Shown here piece by piece: positions 28,737-37,359 of a stretch of DNA of 64,000 nt. Made by a program: the position numbers and the translations under genes. The notes below the pieces were generated by a model, which saw only the letters and a list, made by a program, of their open reading frames with translations, was not told the origin of the DNA and made no database searches. Source of the DNA: Roseivirga sp. (GTDB lineage: Bacteria > Bacteroidota > Bacteroidia > Cytophagales > Cyclobacteriaceae); contig JAGYIY010000001.1 in NCBI GenBank assembly GCA_018402485.1, forward strand, positions 62,001-126,000. Direction: 5' to 3'. How positions within the stretch are numbered: position 1 is the stretch's first letter; each line of letters opens with the position of its first letter.

Positions 28737-30040
28737 CCAAACAAAGCCCCAGCAATGGTAGCAGTCATCATGGTTGCCAAAGTAGCTGCCATCAAAGCCC
28801 GCATACCTAGCTTGGAAAGATCTCCCTTTCGGTTGGGGGCTAGGCCTCCAATGCCACCAATCTGTATAGCAATAGACGAAAAGTTAGCAAATCCGCACAG
28901 GGCATAGGTTGAAATGACAATGGCTTTCTGACTCATCAGCCCATCAGCTTTCATTTCAGCCAAACTCAAATAAGCCACAAATTCATTGATGACCGTTTTT
29001 TGTCCAATCAGGCTCCCCACTTGAAGGGTCTCTGACCAATCTACTCCCATGGCGAAGGCAAAAAGCCTGAACAATTGCCCCAAAATATACTGTAAACTAA
29101 AGCCATCGAAGACACCATTGGTGGTACGCACTACCATTTCGTTCAATCCGGTGACGGCTCCTATGCCATCTACCAAAATCCAGTTCATGGTATAAATCAC
29201 AGCAATAAATGCTAAGAGCATAGCACCAATGTTTGCAGCTAATTTCAACCCATCGCTTGCACCTCCTGCCAAAGCATCAATAATATTCACACCAATGGAA
29301 TCTTTATTGACCTTGAGGTTCTTATCTACTTCTTGGCTTTCTGGTAAAAAAATCTTTGCCATTAAAATAGCAGCAGGGGCATTCATAATGGAGGCACTCA
29401 ATAAATAAGTAGCAAACCTAGCTTGTTGCTCAGGATCACCGCCACCTAAAAAGGAAACATAAGCTCCCAAAACGGAACCTGCAATAGTGGCCATACCTCC
29501 TGTCATCAAACACAATAATTCTGATTGTGTCATTTTACTGATAAAAGGCTTCACAAGCAAAGGTGCTTCTGTTTGTCCTAGAAAAACGTTACCTGCTGCA
29601 GACATGGATTCTGCCCCGGAAAGCCGCATTGTTTTGGCCATTACCCATGCAAATACAAAAACAATTTTTTGCAAGATACCGAGGTAATACAACCCTGCCG
29701 TTACTGCCGAAAAGAAAATGACAGTTGGTAATGCCTGAAAAACAAATAAAAACCCAAGGCTATGTTGCACATTGTCTTGTGCCTCACTGTTTTTAGCTAG
29801 GTCTCCATATAAAAACTCTGCTCCATTCAGTGCAAAGCTCAAAAAAGAAACAAAACCTCTACTGAGCAATTCAAAGCCAGCCTGAACAAAAGAAACATTC
29901 GAGATTAAAAGGGCAATAACGATTTGTAACGCAACACCTACAGCTACCAAACGCCAACTAATGGCTTTTCGGTTTCCCGAAAGCAGATAGGCTATTCCAA
30001 TCAAAACCAATAAACCAATCAATGCTCTCAGGATATCCAT
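28733..30040 (-). CDS. Concentrative nucleoside transporter (NupC/CNT family)
   Basis: 435 residues, mostly membrane helices; imports nucleosides with a cation. CNT landmarks are FLGQTEAPLLVKPFI, MTGGMATIAGSVLGAYV, NAPAAILMAKI and the C-terminal CGFANFSSIAIQIGGIGGLAP. It is last in the run etfB-etfA-bifunctional nuclease-transporter, 28 bp after the nuclease gene. Confidence 0.92.
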   Translation of the reverse strand: MDILRALIGLLVLIGIAYLLSGNRKAISWRLVAVGVALQIVIALLISNVSFVQAGFELLSRGFVSFLSFALNGAEFLYGDLAKNSEAQDNVQHSLGFLFVFQALPTVIFFSAVTAGLYYLGILQKIVFVFAWVMAKTMRLSGAESMSAAGNVFLGQTEAPLLVKPFISKMTQSELLCLMTGGMATIAGSVLGAYVSFLGGGDPEQQARFATYLLSASIMNAPAAILMAKIFLPESQEVDKNLKVNKDSIGVNIIDALAGGASDGLKLAANIGAMLLAFIAVIYTMNWILVDGIGAVTGLNEMVVRTTNGVFDGFSLQYILGQLFRLFAFAMGVDWSETLQVGSLIGQKTVINEFVAYLSLAEMKADGLMSQKAIVISTYALCGFANFSSIAIQIGGIGGLAPNRKGDLSKLGMRALMAATLATMMTATIAGALFG

Positions 30041-30068
30041 ATCTATCGATTATAGCAAGCCAGGTGAC

Positions 30069-30659
30069 TTAACTCCTGCGGTTAATTTCGTCCCTAATTT
30101 GAGCTGCTCTTTCATAATCCTCAGCAGTAAGCGCTTCATTGAGCATTTCATTGAGTTTTTCTACTGTAAAATCTTGAACCCTCTCTACATTTTTGGTAGT
30201 ACCTTCCTCCTCTTCGGCTTCATTTTGAACCAATTCATCTTCGTCATCGGTTAAAATAATCCCAGCTTCGGCCAACACAGATTCATAGGCATAAAAGGGC
30301 GCATTGAAACGAATACCTATGGCAATGGCATCCGAAGGTCGGGCATCTATTTGTAAGGTTTTTGCACCATTCGTACAATAGATTTTTGCAAAAAACACAC
30401 CCTCCTTTAAATCAGAAATTACAATTTCTGTCACTTCAAAATCGAAGCCTTCAGCAAAGGATTTGAATAAATCATGGGTCATCGGACGATTGGGTTTGAT
30501 TTTTTCAATCTCCAAGGCTATGGCTTGTGCTTCGAACATACCAATGATAATGGGCAGCCTTCGCTTTCCTTCAACTTCTCCTAGTACCAAGGCAAATGAG
30601 CCTGTGGTCTGGGATTGGCTGGAAGACAGCCCTATGATTTCAATTTTTGCTTTTTTCAA
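30069..30659 (-). CDS. Bifunctional nuclease family protein with C-terminal UVR motif
   Basis: 196 residues. The start is a TTG at 30659, giving KKAKIEIIGLSSSQSQTTGSF; no ATG is available in the conserved N-terminal region. Residues about 1-135 are the BFN/DUF151 domain (EGKRRLPIIIGMFEAQAIALEIEK, IDARPSDAIAIGIRF). Residues about 165-196 are a UVR motif (EKLNEMLNEALTAEDYERAA), as in UvrB and ClpC. RNase/DNase activity is known for the plant homologue; the bacterial role is unclear. It sits between etfA and a nucleoside transporter. Confidence 0.88.
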   Translation of the reverse strand: MKKAKIEIIGLSSSQSQTTGSFALVLGEVEGKRRLPIIIGMFEAQAIALEIEKIKPNRPMTHDLFKSFAEGFDFEVTEIVISDLKEGVFFAKIYCTNGAKTLQIDARPSDAIAIGIRFNAPFYAYESVLAEAGIILTDDEDELVQNEAEEEEGTTKNVERVQDFTVEKLNEMLNEALTAEDYERAAQIRDEINRRS

Positions 30660-30676
30660 TCTTAAAGATATTAATC

Positions 30677-31624
30677 TTAAACGTTTTTCAGCGCTGCGGT
30701 AAGCTTTGGCAAAACATCAAAAGCATCGCCTACAATACCGTAATCTGCCGCTTTAAAAAATGGTGCATCTTCATCTTTATTAATCACTACAATATATTTT
30801 GAAGAATTGACACCTGCCAAATGCTGAATGGCACCTGAAATTCCAACGGCTATATACAACGATGGACTTACTTTTACACCGGTTTGACCAACGTGCTCGT
30901 GGTGAGGTCTCCATTCCATATCGGAAACCGGTTTCGAACAACCTGTTGCCGCTCCTAAAGTTTTTGCTAAATCTTCTATAATACTCCAGTTCTCTGGGCC
31001 TTTGAGTCCTCTACCACCAGAAACCACAAGATCTGCTTCAGGTAAAAGTATATCGCCTTCTGCTTTTTCGGATGCTGTTATTTTTGCTTCAAACAAGGCA
31101 TCATCTAATTCTATTTCTAATTTTTCCACTACTGCAAGAGCACCATCGGTTTTCATTTCTATGGCATTCTTTTTTACAGTAAGTATTTTCACCTCCGTTG
31201 TCATCTTTACATGGGCAAATGCTTTGCCTGTATAAATACTTCTTTTCACCACAAAACCATTTGTTTCATCGGGCAATCCTACCACATTACTTACCAAGGC
31301 AGCACCCAATTTTACTGACACTCGACCTACCACCGCATCGGCCAACGATGATTTGGCACTTACCACTACTTTAGCGCCTGTCTGCTTGGCTGCCTCTGTC
31401 AGTACTTCTGCATAAGGCTGTATAAGTCCTGCATTTAAACGGCTGTCTGCTGCATGTAAGACTCTCTTAGCTCCATTGGCTCCTGCCTTGGCCAGCTCTT
31501 CATCGGAGACCTCACCCAAGGCAACTGCAGTTGTTTCTCCCATAGCTGCGGCAAAAGAAATGGCCTCTTGGGAAGATTTCTTAATTTTTCCTTCTTCGGT
31601 TTCTATCAATACTAAAATGGACAT
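30677..31624 (-). CDS. etfA: Electron transfer flavoprotein, alpha subunit
   Basis: 315 residues; carries FAD and passes electrons from acyl-CoA dehydrogenases to ETF:quinone oxidoreductase. The N-terminal domain begins SILVLIETEEGKIKKSS. The C-terminal FAD-binding domain shows VVSGGRGLKGPENW, VGQTGVKVSPSLYIAVGIS and GAIQHLAGV, then DAPFFKAADYGIVGD. It lies 11 bp after etfB. Confidence 0.95.
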   Translation of the reverse strand: MSILVLIETEEGKIKKSSQEAISFAAAMGETTAVALGEVSDEELAKAGANGAKRVLHAADSRLNAGLIQPYAEVLTEAAKQTGAKVVVSAKSSLADAVVGRVSVKLGAALVSNVVGLPDETNGFVVKRSIYTGKAFAHVKMTTEVKILTVKKNAIEMKTDGALAVVEKLEIELDDALFEAKITASEKAEGDILLPEADLVVSGGRGLKGPENWSIIEDLAKTLGAATGCSKPVSDMEWRPHHEHVGQTGVKVSPSLYIAVGISGAIQHLAGVNSSKYIVVINKDEDAPFFKAADYGIVGDAFDVLPKLTAALKNV

Positions 31625-31635
31625 GCTTATGGGGT

Positions 31636-32373
31636 TTAAATTACTTTTGCTTCGTTTTTTAATAAATTGACCAACTCCTGTACATTGTCAGCATCGATCA
31701 TTTTCACCTCGCCTTTGGCAGGTGGTAACTCGTAGTTTTTTAGGGCAACATGCTGTGCATCGTCAGCTACCTCACGAATTTCTAAAGGTTTCGTTCTTGC
31801 CGACATGATACCTCTCATATTAGGAATTTTCCACTCTGCAATAGGCTCTTGACAACCTGCTACAAAAGGAAGATTCACATCTAGCTCTTCTTTTCCCCCT
31901 TCAATTTCGCGGGTGATGTGTGCAGCACCATCATTCACATCAAGTTTCATTACTGGAGAAAAAGACGGTAAGCCAAGCATTTCACCAACCATTCCATGCA
32001 CCATTCCACCATTGAAATCGATAGATTCTCTGCCCATCAGTATCAGGTCATAATTTCCTTCCTTAGCTACGGCGGCAATTTGGTTGGCCACAAAAAAAGA
32101 GTCGGAAGGGAATGCGTTAATGCGAATGGCTTTGTCTGCTCCTATGGCTAAAGCTTTGCGGATCGTAGGGTCTGCATCAGCTTCCCCCACATTCAGTACA
32201 GTAATTTCTCCACCATTTTGTTCCTTTAGCTCTACTGCTCTTGCCAAAGCGTAATCATCGTACGGGCCTATAATGAATTGGACACCATTTTTATCAAATA
32301 CAGTATTGTCGTTGGTAAAAGCAATGCGTGAGGTAGTATCTGGAACATGGGTGATACAAACGAGTATGTTCAT
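31636..32373 (-). CDS. etfB: Electron transfer flavoprotein, beta subunit
   Basis: 245 residues from MNILVCITHVPDTTSRIAF at 32373; an ATG eight codons upstream is less likely. Landmarks are DDYALARAVELKEQ, LILMGRESIDFNGGMVHG and the C-terminal PNMRGIMSARTKPLEI. Partner of EtfA in beta-oxidation electron transfer. First gene of the reverse run with etfA, the bifunctional nuclease and the nucleoside transporter. A 15-bp palindrome (TTGTTC-ATA-GAACAA, 32390-32404) lies in its leader. Confidence 0.94.
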   Translation of the reverse strand: MNILVCITHVPDTTSRIAFTNDNTVFDKNGVQFIIGPYDDYALARAVELKEQNGGEITVLNVGEADADPTIRKALAIGADKAIRINAFPSDSFFVANQIAAVAKEGNYDLILMGRESIDFNGGMVHGMVGEMLGLPSFSPVMKLDVNDGAAHITREIEGGKEELDVNLPFVAGCQEPIAEWKIPNMRGIMSARTKPLEIREVADDAQHVALKNYELPPAKGEVKMIDADNVQELVNLLKNEAKVI

Positions 32374-32389
32374 GCTTGTTATTTTTAAG

Positions 32390-32404
32390 TTGTTCATAGA
32401 ACAA
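32390..32404. promoter_or_regulatory. 15-bp palindrome upstream of etfB
   Basis: TTGTTC-ATA-GAACAA is a perfect inverted repeat 16 bases before the etfB start, between divergent etfB and a TPR gene. It could be an operator for a dimeric regulator of the etf operon. No T run follows, so it is not a terminator. Confidence 0.35.
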
Positions 32405-32466
32405 GAGGTTCACAAAAAGTTGCTGAAGTGTTGGCAGCTTTGGCTGACGAAACCCCAACAAATGTT

Positions 32467-32474
32467 TAATTTTG
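32467..32474 (+). promoter_or_regulatory. -7 promoter element of the small TPR gene
   Basis: TAATTTTG matches TAnnTTTG exactly and lies 45 bp before the ATG at 32520. The nearest upstream TTG is 24 bases away, longer than usual. Confidence 0.4.
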
Positions 32475-32519
32475 CTCGAAGATAGGCAATAATGAAATAA
32501 ATAAAAATGTGAAAAGCAG

Positions 32520-32843
32520 ATGAATGAAGAACGTATCGCACTTCTAAAAAAGTACATCGCTGAGGAACCGAATGAACCCTTCAATCATTATGCCTTGGCG
32601 AACGAATACATGGCAGAAAAGCCAAATGAGGCTTTAAAGGTTTTGCAAAGACTTCTGCTAGACTTTCCTGACTATTTACCCTCTTATTATCAAGCGGCAA
32701 CATTACTCGAAAGCTTTGAAAAAGAGCAGGAAGCGCTACACACTTATGCGCAAGGCATGGCCGTGGCCAAAAAGCAAGGAAATACCAAAATCGAGCGTGA
32801 GCTACAAACGGCTTGGCAGAACTTATCATTCGAAGTAGAATAA
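32520..32843 (+). CDS. Small tetratricopeptide-repeat protein
   Basis: 107 residues, no signal peptide. About two to three TPR helical pairs: NHYALANEYMAEKPNEALKVL, YLPSYYQAATLLESFEKEQEAL and KKQGNTKIERELQTAWQNL. A scaffold-type cytoplasmic protein with no visible catalytic motif. It is convergent with folK, 18 bp apart, and divergent from etfB. Confidence 0.8.
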   Translation: MNEERIALLKKYIAEEPNEPFNHYALANEYMAEKPNEALKVLQRLLLDFPDYLPSYYQAATLLESFEKEQEALHTYAQGMAVAKKQGNTKIERELQTAWQNLSFEVE

Positions 32844-32861
32844 TACGGCTAATAAAGCCCC

Positions 32862-33353
32862 TCATGAAAAAACACTTATGGGAGAAGCTTTTAATGGATC
32901 TTTACAAAGGTTCAATAACTTGAGGTGGGTCTTCTGTAAAACAGGGTGGACACTTTCTGGCGCTATTTCCACCAATGGCTCTAAGGTAAATTTTCTGTTT
33001 TGAATTTCTGGATGGGGCAGGATTAAACCTGCTTCCTCTAAGATTAAATCTCCATAGTACAAGACATCTATGTCAATCAATCGCTGAGCCCATTTTTGAC
33101 TGGTTACACGCCCCATTTCAGCTTCAATGATTTTAGCGATCTGCAAAATGCGCTGAGGACTTTTCTTACTTTCAATAATGAGCGCTTGATTCAGAAAAAT
33201 AGGCTGATCTTCAAAGCCCCAAGCCTCGGTTTCATAGATTTTTGATTCTTTCTTAATCGTCAATTGATGGGTGATTAATTTCTCCTTGGCAATTTGTAAA
33301 TTCCTGGTACGGTTACCCAAATTTGTTCCGAGCAGTAAATAGATGTCTTGCAT
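32862..33353 (-). CDS. folK: 2-amino-4-hydroxy-6-hydroxymethyldihydropteridine pyrophosphokinase
   Basis: 163 residues; transfers pyrophosphate from ATP in folate synthesis. Landmarks are DIYLLLGTNLGNR at the N-terminus, YETEAWGF, FLNQALII and the signature WAQRLIDIDVLYYGD followed by LILPHPEIQNRKFTLEPL. The start is the ATG at 33353. A longer ATG at 33371 would lie upstream of the predicted -7 box. The leader would be only a few bases. Confidence 0.93.
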   Translation of the reverse strand: MQDIYLLLGTNLGNRTRNLQIAKEKLITHQLTIKKESKIYETEAWGFEDQPIFLNQALIIESKKSPQRILQIAKIIEAEMGRVTSQKWAQRLIDIDVLYYGDLILEEAGLILPHPEIQNRKFTLEPLVEIAPESVHPVLQKTHLKLLNLCKDPLKASPISVFS

Positions 33354-33359
33354 AAGCGG

Positions 33360-33367
33360 CAAATATA
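33360..33367 (-). promoter_or_regulatory. -7 promoter element immediately before folK
   Basis: TATATTTG on the minus strand, an exact match to TAnnTTTG, ends only 6 bases before the folK ATG. If used, the mRNA would be leaderless or nearly so. The TTG at -33 is not evident. Confidence 0.4.
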
Positions 33368-33378
33368 ACATTTGCTTA

Positions 33379-33408
33379 TTGGAGTTGATAGTATTGCTCT
33401 TTAATTTG
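33379..33408 (+). promoter_or_regulatory. Promoter of bioB
   Basis: TTG (33379-33381), 19 bases, then TTAATTTG (33401-33408), one mismatch from TAnnTTTG. The spacing is ideal, and the predicted start of transcription is about 14 bases before the bioB ATG. Confidence 0.5.
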
Positions 33409-33428
33409 CCACTTGATCTAAAAGCAGG

Positions 33429-34532
33429 ATGAGCGAAATCAAATACAACTGGACTAGAGAGGAGATTCTAGAAATTTATCATCAGCCTTTTTTGGAGTTG
33501 GTGTATCAGGCGGCAAAGGTTCACCGTGAGTTTCATAATCCCCGAGAGGTTCAAATCAGCACACTGCTATCTATCAAAACAGGAGGTTGCCCAGAAGACT
33601 GCGCTTATTGTCCACAAGCGGCACGTTACCATGCGGATATCGAAAAGAATGATTTGATGAGTGTGGAGCAAGTGAAGGCACAAGCTTTAAGGGCGAAATC
33701 ATCAGGTTCTTCGCGCGTATGCATGGGAGCTGCTTGGAGAAATGTTGAAGACGGACCGGAATTCGATCAGGTGTTAGATATGGTAAGAACCATAAATAGC
33801 CTAGACATGGAGGTATGCTGTACCTTAGGTATGCTCACGGAAAATCAAGCGCAGCGTTTGGCCGAAGCAGGGTTATATGCTTACAACCATAATTTAGATT
33901 CTTCTGAAGAGTATTATAAAGAGATTATTTCTACACGAGGTTGGGAAGATCGCTTAGAAACATTGGGCAATGTGCGCAAAACCAACGTTACTGTTTGCAG
34001 TGGTGGAATCATCGGAATGGGTGAAAAAATTGAAGACCGCGCAGGCATGTTGGTTGCCCTCTCTTCTTTGAGTCCTCATCCAGAATCTGTGCCCATAAAT
34101 GCTTTGGTTTCCGTTGAAGGAACGCCCATGGAGGAGCAGGAAGCAATACCCATTTGGGATATGGTACGTATGGTAGCTACCACGCGCATTGTATTGCCAA
34201 GTACTACTGTTCGTTTATCTGCCGGAAGAACGGAAATGAGTCAAGAGGGTCAGGCTTTTTGTTTTATGGCAGGTGCGGGCTCTATTTTTGCAGGTGACAA
34301 GTTACTCACCACACCTAATCCAGATGTGAATGAAGACATGAATTTGTTCAAGACTTTGGGGTTAATTCCAATGAAGCCTTTCGCGAAAGGGGCAAAACCA
34401 ACTCCGCTTACTCCAGAAGAAATGACGGCCGCAGCCAAGGAGAGAAAACATTGGAGTCGTCCGGGCCACCGCATTGACAAAAATGTAGAAGCAGCCAAAG
34501 AAGCCAATAAAAAAAGGAAGAAAACACGTTAA
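33429..34532 (+). CDS. bioB: Biotin synthase (radical SAM)
   Basis: 367 residues, somewhat longer than the usual 320-350 because of a basic C-terminal tail (KKRKKTR). It inserts sulfur into dethiobiotin. The radical-SAM 4Fe-4S motif is CPEDCAYC, preceded by LLSIKTGG; other family blocks are RVCMGAAWR, VCCTLGML, YNHNLDSS and RLSAGRTEM. No bioA, bioD or bioF is adjacent. The last codons double as the left arm of a terminator. Confidence 0.95.
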   Translation: MSEIKYNWTREEILEIYHQPFLELVYQAAKVHREFHNPREVQISTLLSIKTGGCPEDCAYCPQAARYHADIEKNDLMSVEQVKAQALRAKSSGSSRVCMGAAWRNVEDGPEFDQVLDMVRTINSLDMEVCCTLGMLTENQAQRLAEAGLYAYNHNLDSSEEYYKEIISTRGWEDRLETLGNVRKTNVTVCSGGIIGMGEKIEDRAGMLVALSSLSPHPESVPINALVSVEGTPMEEQEAIPIWDMVRMVATTRIVLPSTTVRLSAGRTEMSQEGQAFCFMAGAGSIFAGDKLLTTPNPDVNEDMNLFKTLGLIPMKPFAKGAKPTPLTPEEMTAAAKERKHWSRPGHRIDKNVEAAKEANKKRKKTR

Positions 34533-34559
34533 GTTCCCTTCCTTTTGATTGTTTTTTAT
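34512..34559 (+). terminator. bioB terminator with its left arm inside the coding region
   Basis: AAAAGGAAG (34512-34520, in the codons for KKRKK) pairs with CTTCCTTTT (34538-34546) across a 17-nt loop that contains the stop codon. The tail GATTGTTTTTTATT is T-rich. Confidence 0.6.
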
Positions 34560-34573
34560 TGGTTCATTACGCA

Positions 34574-35164
34574 CTAAAAAAGTTTAAACCCCAATGCAAG
34601 AACCCACTGGTTGATACGCTGATCTGTATTGACATTGGTGCCAGCGATATTTACAGAATCACCAAAGCTGCTCAGGCTACCCTCGTACTTTACATCTACT
34701 ACAAATTTCAACAAATCAAAACCCAAGCCAGCCTGATAACCTACAGTGGTAGATTTGTAATTTTCTTTAACATCTCCCAAAACGTCACTTCTTTCGGCTG
34801 AAGTTAAAAAACTGAAGGAAGGGCCTGCATTAATCCTCAAAGGACCAATTTTAGTACCTATCATTACGGGAACGTCAATTTTATTGAAGTCAAAATTGAC
34901 GTCCTGATTGCTTATGCTCAAAACGGATTCCGTTTGACTGAACAATACTTCGGGCTGTACATACAATCCCACGATAGGGACTTTGAACCTTAAAAATAAA
35001 CCAAACTGGTATCCAAATTCAGCATCTGATTCGGCTAAATTGGTCACTTCATCTTTTAAACTCAACTTTGAGTTTACCAAAGCCACTCTTGGCCCTAAGG
35101 AAAACTGTGCAAAAGCTCCTGAACCAATGACCATTAGTAATAAAATAATTAATCCTTTTTTCAT
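34574..35164 (-). CDS. Outer-membrane beta-barrel protein (PorT-like)
   Basis: 196 residues with a signal peptide (1-19, MKKGLIILLLMVIGSGAFAQ). The mature part alternates hydrophobic and polar residues as in an eight-strand barrel: FSLGPRVALVNSK, FGYQFGLFLRFKVPIVGLYVQ, VPVMIGTKIGPLRINAGPSF, YQAGLGFDLLKFVVDVKY, WVLALGFKLF. The terminal Phe is usual for outer-membrane proteins. Its start overlaps the flavin reductase stop by 4 bp, so it is the last gene of the aromatic catabolism run. A role in uptake is only a guess. Confidence 0.82.
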   Translation of the reverse strand: MKKGLIILLLMVIGSGAFAQFSLGPRVALVNSKLSLKDEVTNLAESDAEFGYQFGLFLRFKVPIVGLYVQPEVLFSQTESVLSISNQDVNFDFNKIDVPVMIGTKIGPLRINAGPSFSFLTSAERSDVLGDVKENYKSTTVGYQAGLGFDLLKFVVDVKYEGSLSSFGDSVNIAGTNVNTDQRINQWVLALGFKLF

Positions 35165-36063
35165 GGTTTCCTAATGTTTGTCAATTGAAGCAATGTTAGC
35201 CATGCTTCCTTTGTTTTGTTCTTTTTTAAATATTCTTTGGCTAATTTATGAATTTTTTCTTCAAGTCGAGCAGATTTGTCTGAAAAATCTTTTAAACTTC
35301 CTTGTATTTCATCCCTTTCACAAAATTTAGCGATTTCATCGGCATCAGGCAACTCATTTTGATTGGCTAATCTAGCCAATTCATTGCCTGTCAACCATTT
35401 GCTTTTCCTGATGAATTTCGGTAGCTGGTCAAATCCCATGCCATGCAATGTTCCTGGTTTAGGTAGTGTAAAAAGGGAATCGCCTTGTGCCCTACAATAC
35501 CAATCTCCTCCCATTCTACCCACTAAATCGGCTTTAAATGGATCTATATTACCAGAATCGTCAAAAATCTCATCTGAAATATACCCCTGAACTATCTCAC
35601 AAATGATAAGGTTGCCTGCACCCGCTGCTGAACCTAATGGAACAATTTCTTTTACTTTGCATTCATATGCCGCAATGGCTTCTGCCACTCTTGGGGGTTT
35701 AACCTGAACGGAAGCCTTCTCCGTCAAACCTGACTTAATGAATTCATTAACTTCCTCTGAATACGCTGTACTTGACAAAGACATCTGCTCCACCAATTCA
35801 AAATTGACAATATTAATCACTATTTCACCAGTGGCTTCAGCATTGATCAAGGTGTGTTTGCGCTGTCCATCTCTCGGTAAAGCAGGAGACAATATCAGGG
35901 TTGGTGGATGGGTGCCAAATACATTGAAAAAACTATAGGGTGCCAAGTTCACCACACCGTCTTCAGAAACTGTACTGGCCCATGCAATGGGTCTCGGACC
36001 TATCGTACCTAATAGAAGTGCGTGTAACTCTGGTACTTTTAACAATTCCGGTTTCACATCCAT
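35161..36063 (-). CDS. Flavin reductase family protein (FMN-binding split barrel)
   Basis: 300 residues. Residues about 1-210 form the flavin-reductase-like split barrel: LLGTIGPRPIAWASTVSEDG, NLAPYSFFNVFGTHPPTLI, GEIVINIVNFELVEQMSLSS and AAYECKVKEIVPLGS. The C-terminal 90 residues are an extra helical, Lys-rich part. Such proteins reduce FMN for a partner oxygenase or act as FMN-dependent oxidoreductases. The gene lies 3 bp from fahA in the homogentisate cluster, so a link to aromatic degradation is likely but not shown. Confidence 0.87.
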   Translation of the reverse strand: MDVKPELLKVPELHALLLGTIGPRPIAWASTVSEDGVVNLAPYSFFNVFGTHPPTLILSPALPRDGQRKHTLINAEATGEIVINIVNFELVEQMSLSSTAYSEEVNEFIKSGLTEKASVQVKPPRVAEAIAAYECKVKEIVPLGSAAGAGNLIICEIVQGYISDEIFDDSGNIDPFKADLVGRMGGDWYCRAQGDSLFTLPKPGTLHGMGFDQLPKFIRKSKWLTGNELARLANQNELPDADEIAKFCERDEIQGSLKDFSDKSARLEEKIHKLAKEYLKKNKTKEAWLTLLQLTNIRKP

Positions 36064-36066
36064 AAG

Positions 36067-37344
36067 CTATTGTTTTGCAGGCAAAACCTGCGCCATTACT
36101 TCTCCAAAACCAATTCTTACACCTTCTTTTTCAGCGTAGCCTCTCATAATGATTGTATCATGATCTTGTACAAATTTACGTTCTTCACCACCCATCAACT
36201 TGATGGGTTGGGTTCCCCTCCAAGACAATTCCAACATGGAACCATAGGAAGATGGTTCGGGGCCAGAAATGGTTCCCGAAGCGTACATATCTCCCACTTT
36301 CAAATTACACCCATTAACAGATTGATGTGCCAATTGCTGCCGGTAATTCCAATACATATGCTTGAAATTAGATTGTGAAATAATGGTTTCTTGTTGATTT
36401 TTCGGCTGCAAACCCACTTCCAAATGCACATCAAAGTGGGCTTGACCCTCATCTTTCAGATAAGGAAGCACCTCTGGTGACTGTTCCGGCCCGGCCATAC
36501 GAAAAGCATCCAAAGCTTCTAAAGTAACTACCCAAGGGGAGATATGGGAGGCAAAACTTTTTGCCAGAAACGGCCCTAAGGGAACATACTCCCATTTTTG
36601 CAAATCTCTGGCTGACCAATCATTAAAAAGGACAAAACCAAACACATAGTCGTCAACCTCTGATGTACTAAGGGAATCTCCTAATTGATTTTCGCGGCAG
36701 GTAATAAACGCCATTTCCAGCTCAAAATCAAGTAAGCGAGAGGGGCCAAAAGCAGGTAAATCGGTATGATCGGCTTTCGTTTGGCCCTTAGGTCGATGGA
36801 AAGGAGTGCCCGATACTAAAATAGAAGATGCCCTGCCATGATACCCCACAGGCAGATGCTTCCAGTTGGGCAATAAGGCATTTTCCGGATCTCTAAACAT
36901 AGTTCCTACATTACGTGCGTGCTGCTCAGAAGAATAAAAATCTGTGTAATTCATCACTTGAACCGGCATTTGCATCTGTACCTCATCTTGACGGAATAAC
37001 ACATGCGCTCTCATATCTGCTCGATCGCGTAATTCAGGATTATGTTCTTCTAAAATTTCAGCAATGCGAACCCTCACCGCTGTGGTGATGTCCTTGCCCA
37101 AGGCCATGAAGTCATTGAGAAATGGCTGAAAAAAGACCCTTTCCGGTAAGTTGAAGCCCTCTAAAAATCCTTCCTGATGTAAAATGGCGAGATCCAATAC
37201 ATGGTCGCCAATCGCAACCCCGACACGTGCACCTAGTGTAGGTGTCTTAAAAATACCAAACGGTATATTTTGAATAGGGAAATCCGAATTTTGAGGCACT
37301 TCCACCCAAGATTTCATTTGAGGATTTATCGTATTGCTCATCAT
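36067..37344 (-). CDS. fahA: Fumarylacetoacetase
   Basis: 425 residues; last step of tyrosine degradation, splitting fumarylacetoacetate into fumarate and acetoacetate. Landmarks are the N-terminal domain with FPIQNIPFGIF and the catalytic domain with YTDFYSSEQHARNVG, LPVGYHGRASSI, LDFELEMAFI, NDWSARDLQKWEYVPLGPF and KVGDMYASGTISG. The metal ligands (Asp in DFYSS, Glu pair in ELEMAF, Asp in NDWSARD) are all present. Two adjacent Met codons are possible starts. Confidence 0.95.
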   Translation of the reverse strand: MMSNTINPQMKSWVEVPQNSDFPIQNIPFGIFKTPTLGARVGVAIGDHVLDLAILHQEGFLEGFNLPERVFFQPFLNDFMALGKDITTAVRVRIAEILEEHNPELRDRADMRAHVLFRQDEVQMQMPVQVMNYTDFYSSEQHARNVGTMFRDPENALLPNWKHLPVGYHGRASSILVSGTPFHRPKGQTKADHTDLPAFGPSRLLDFELEMAFITCRENQLGDSLSTSEVDDYVFGFVLFNDWSARDLQKWEYVPLGPFLAKSFASHISPWVVTLEALDAFRMAGPEQSPEVLPYLKDEGQAHFDVHLEVGLQPKNQQETIISQSNFKHMYWNYRQQLAHQSVNGCNLKVGDMYASGTISGPEPSSYGSMLELSWRGTQPIKLMGGEERKFVQDHDTIIMRGYAEKEGVRIGFGEVMAQVLPAKQ

Positions 37345-37359
37345 TGGTAATTTATCGTA

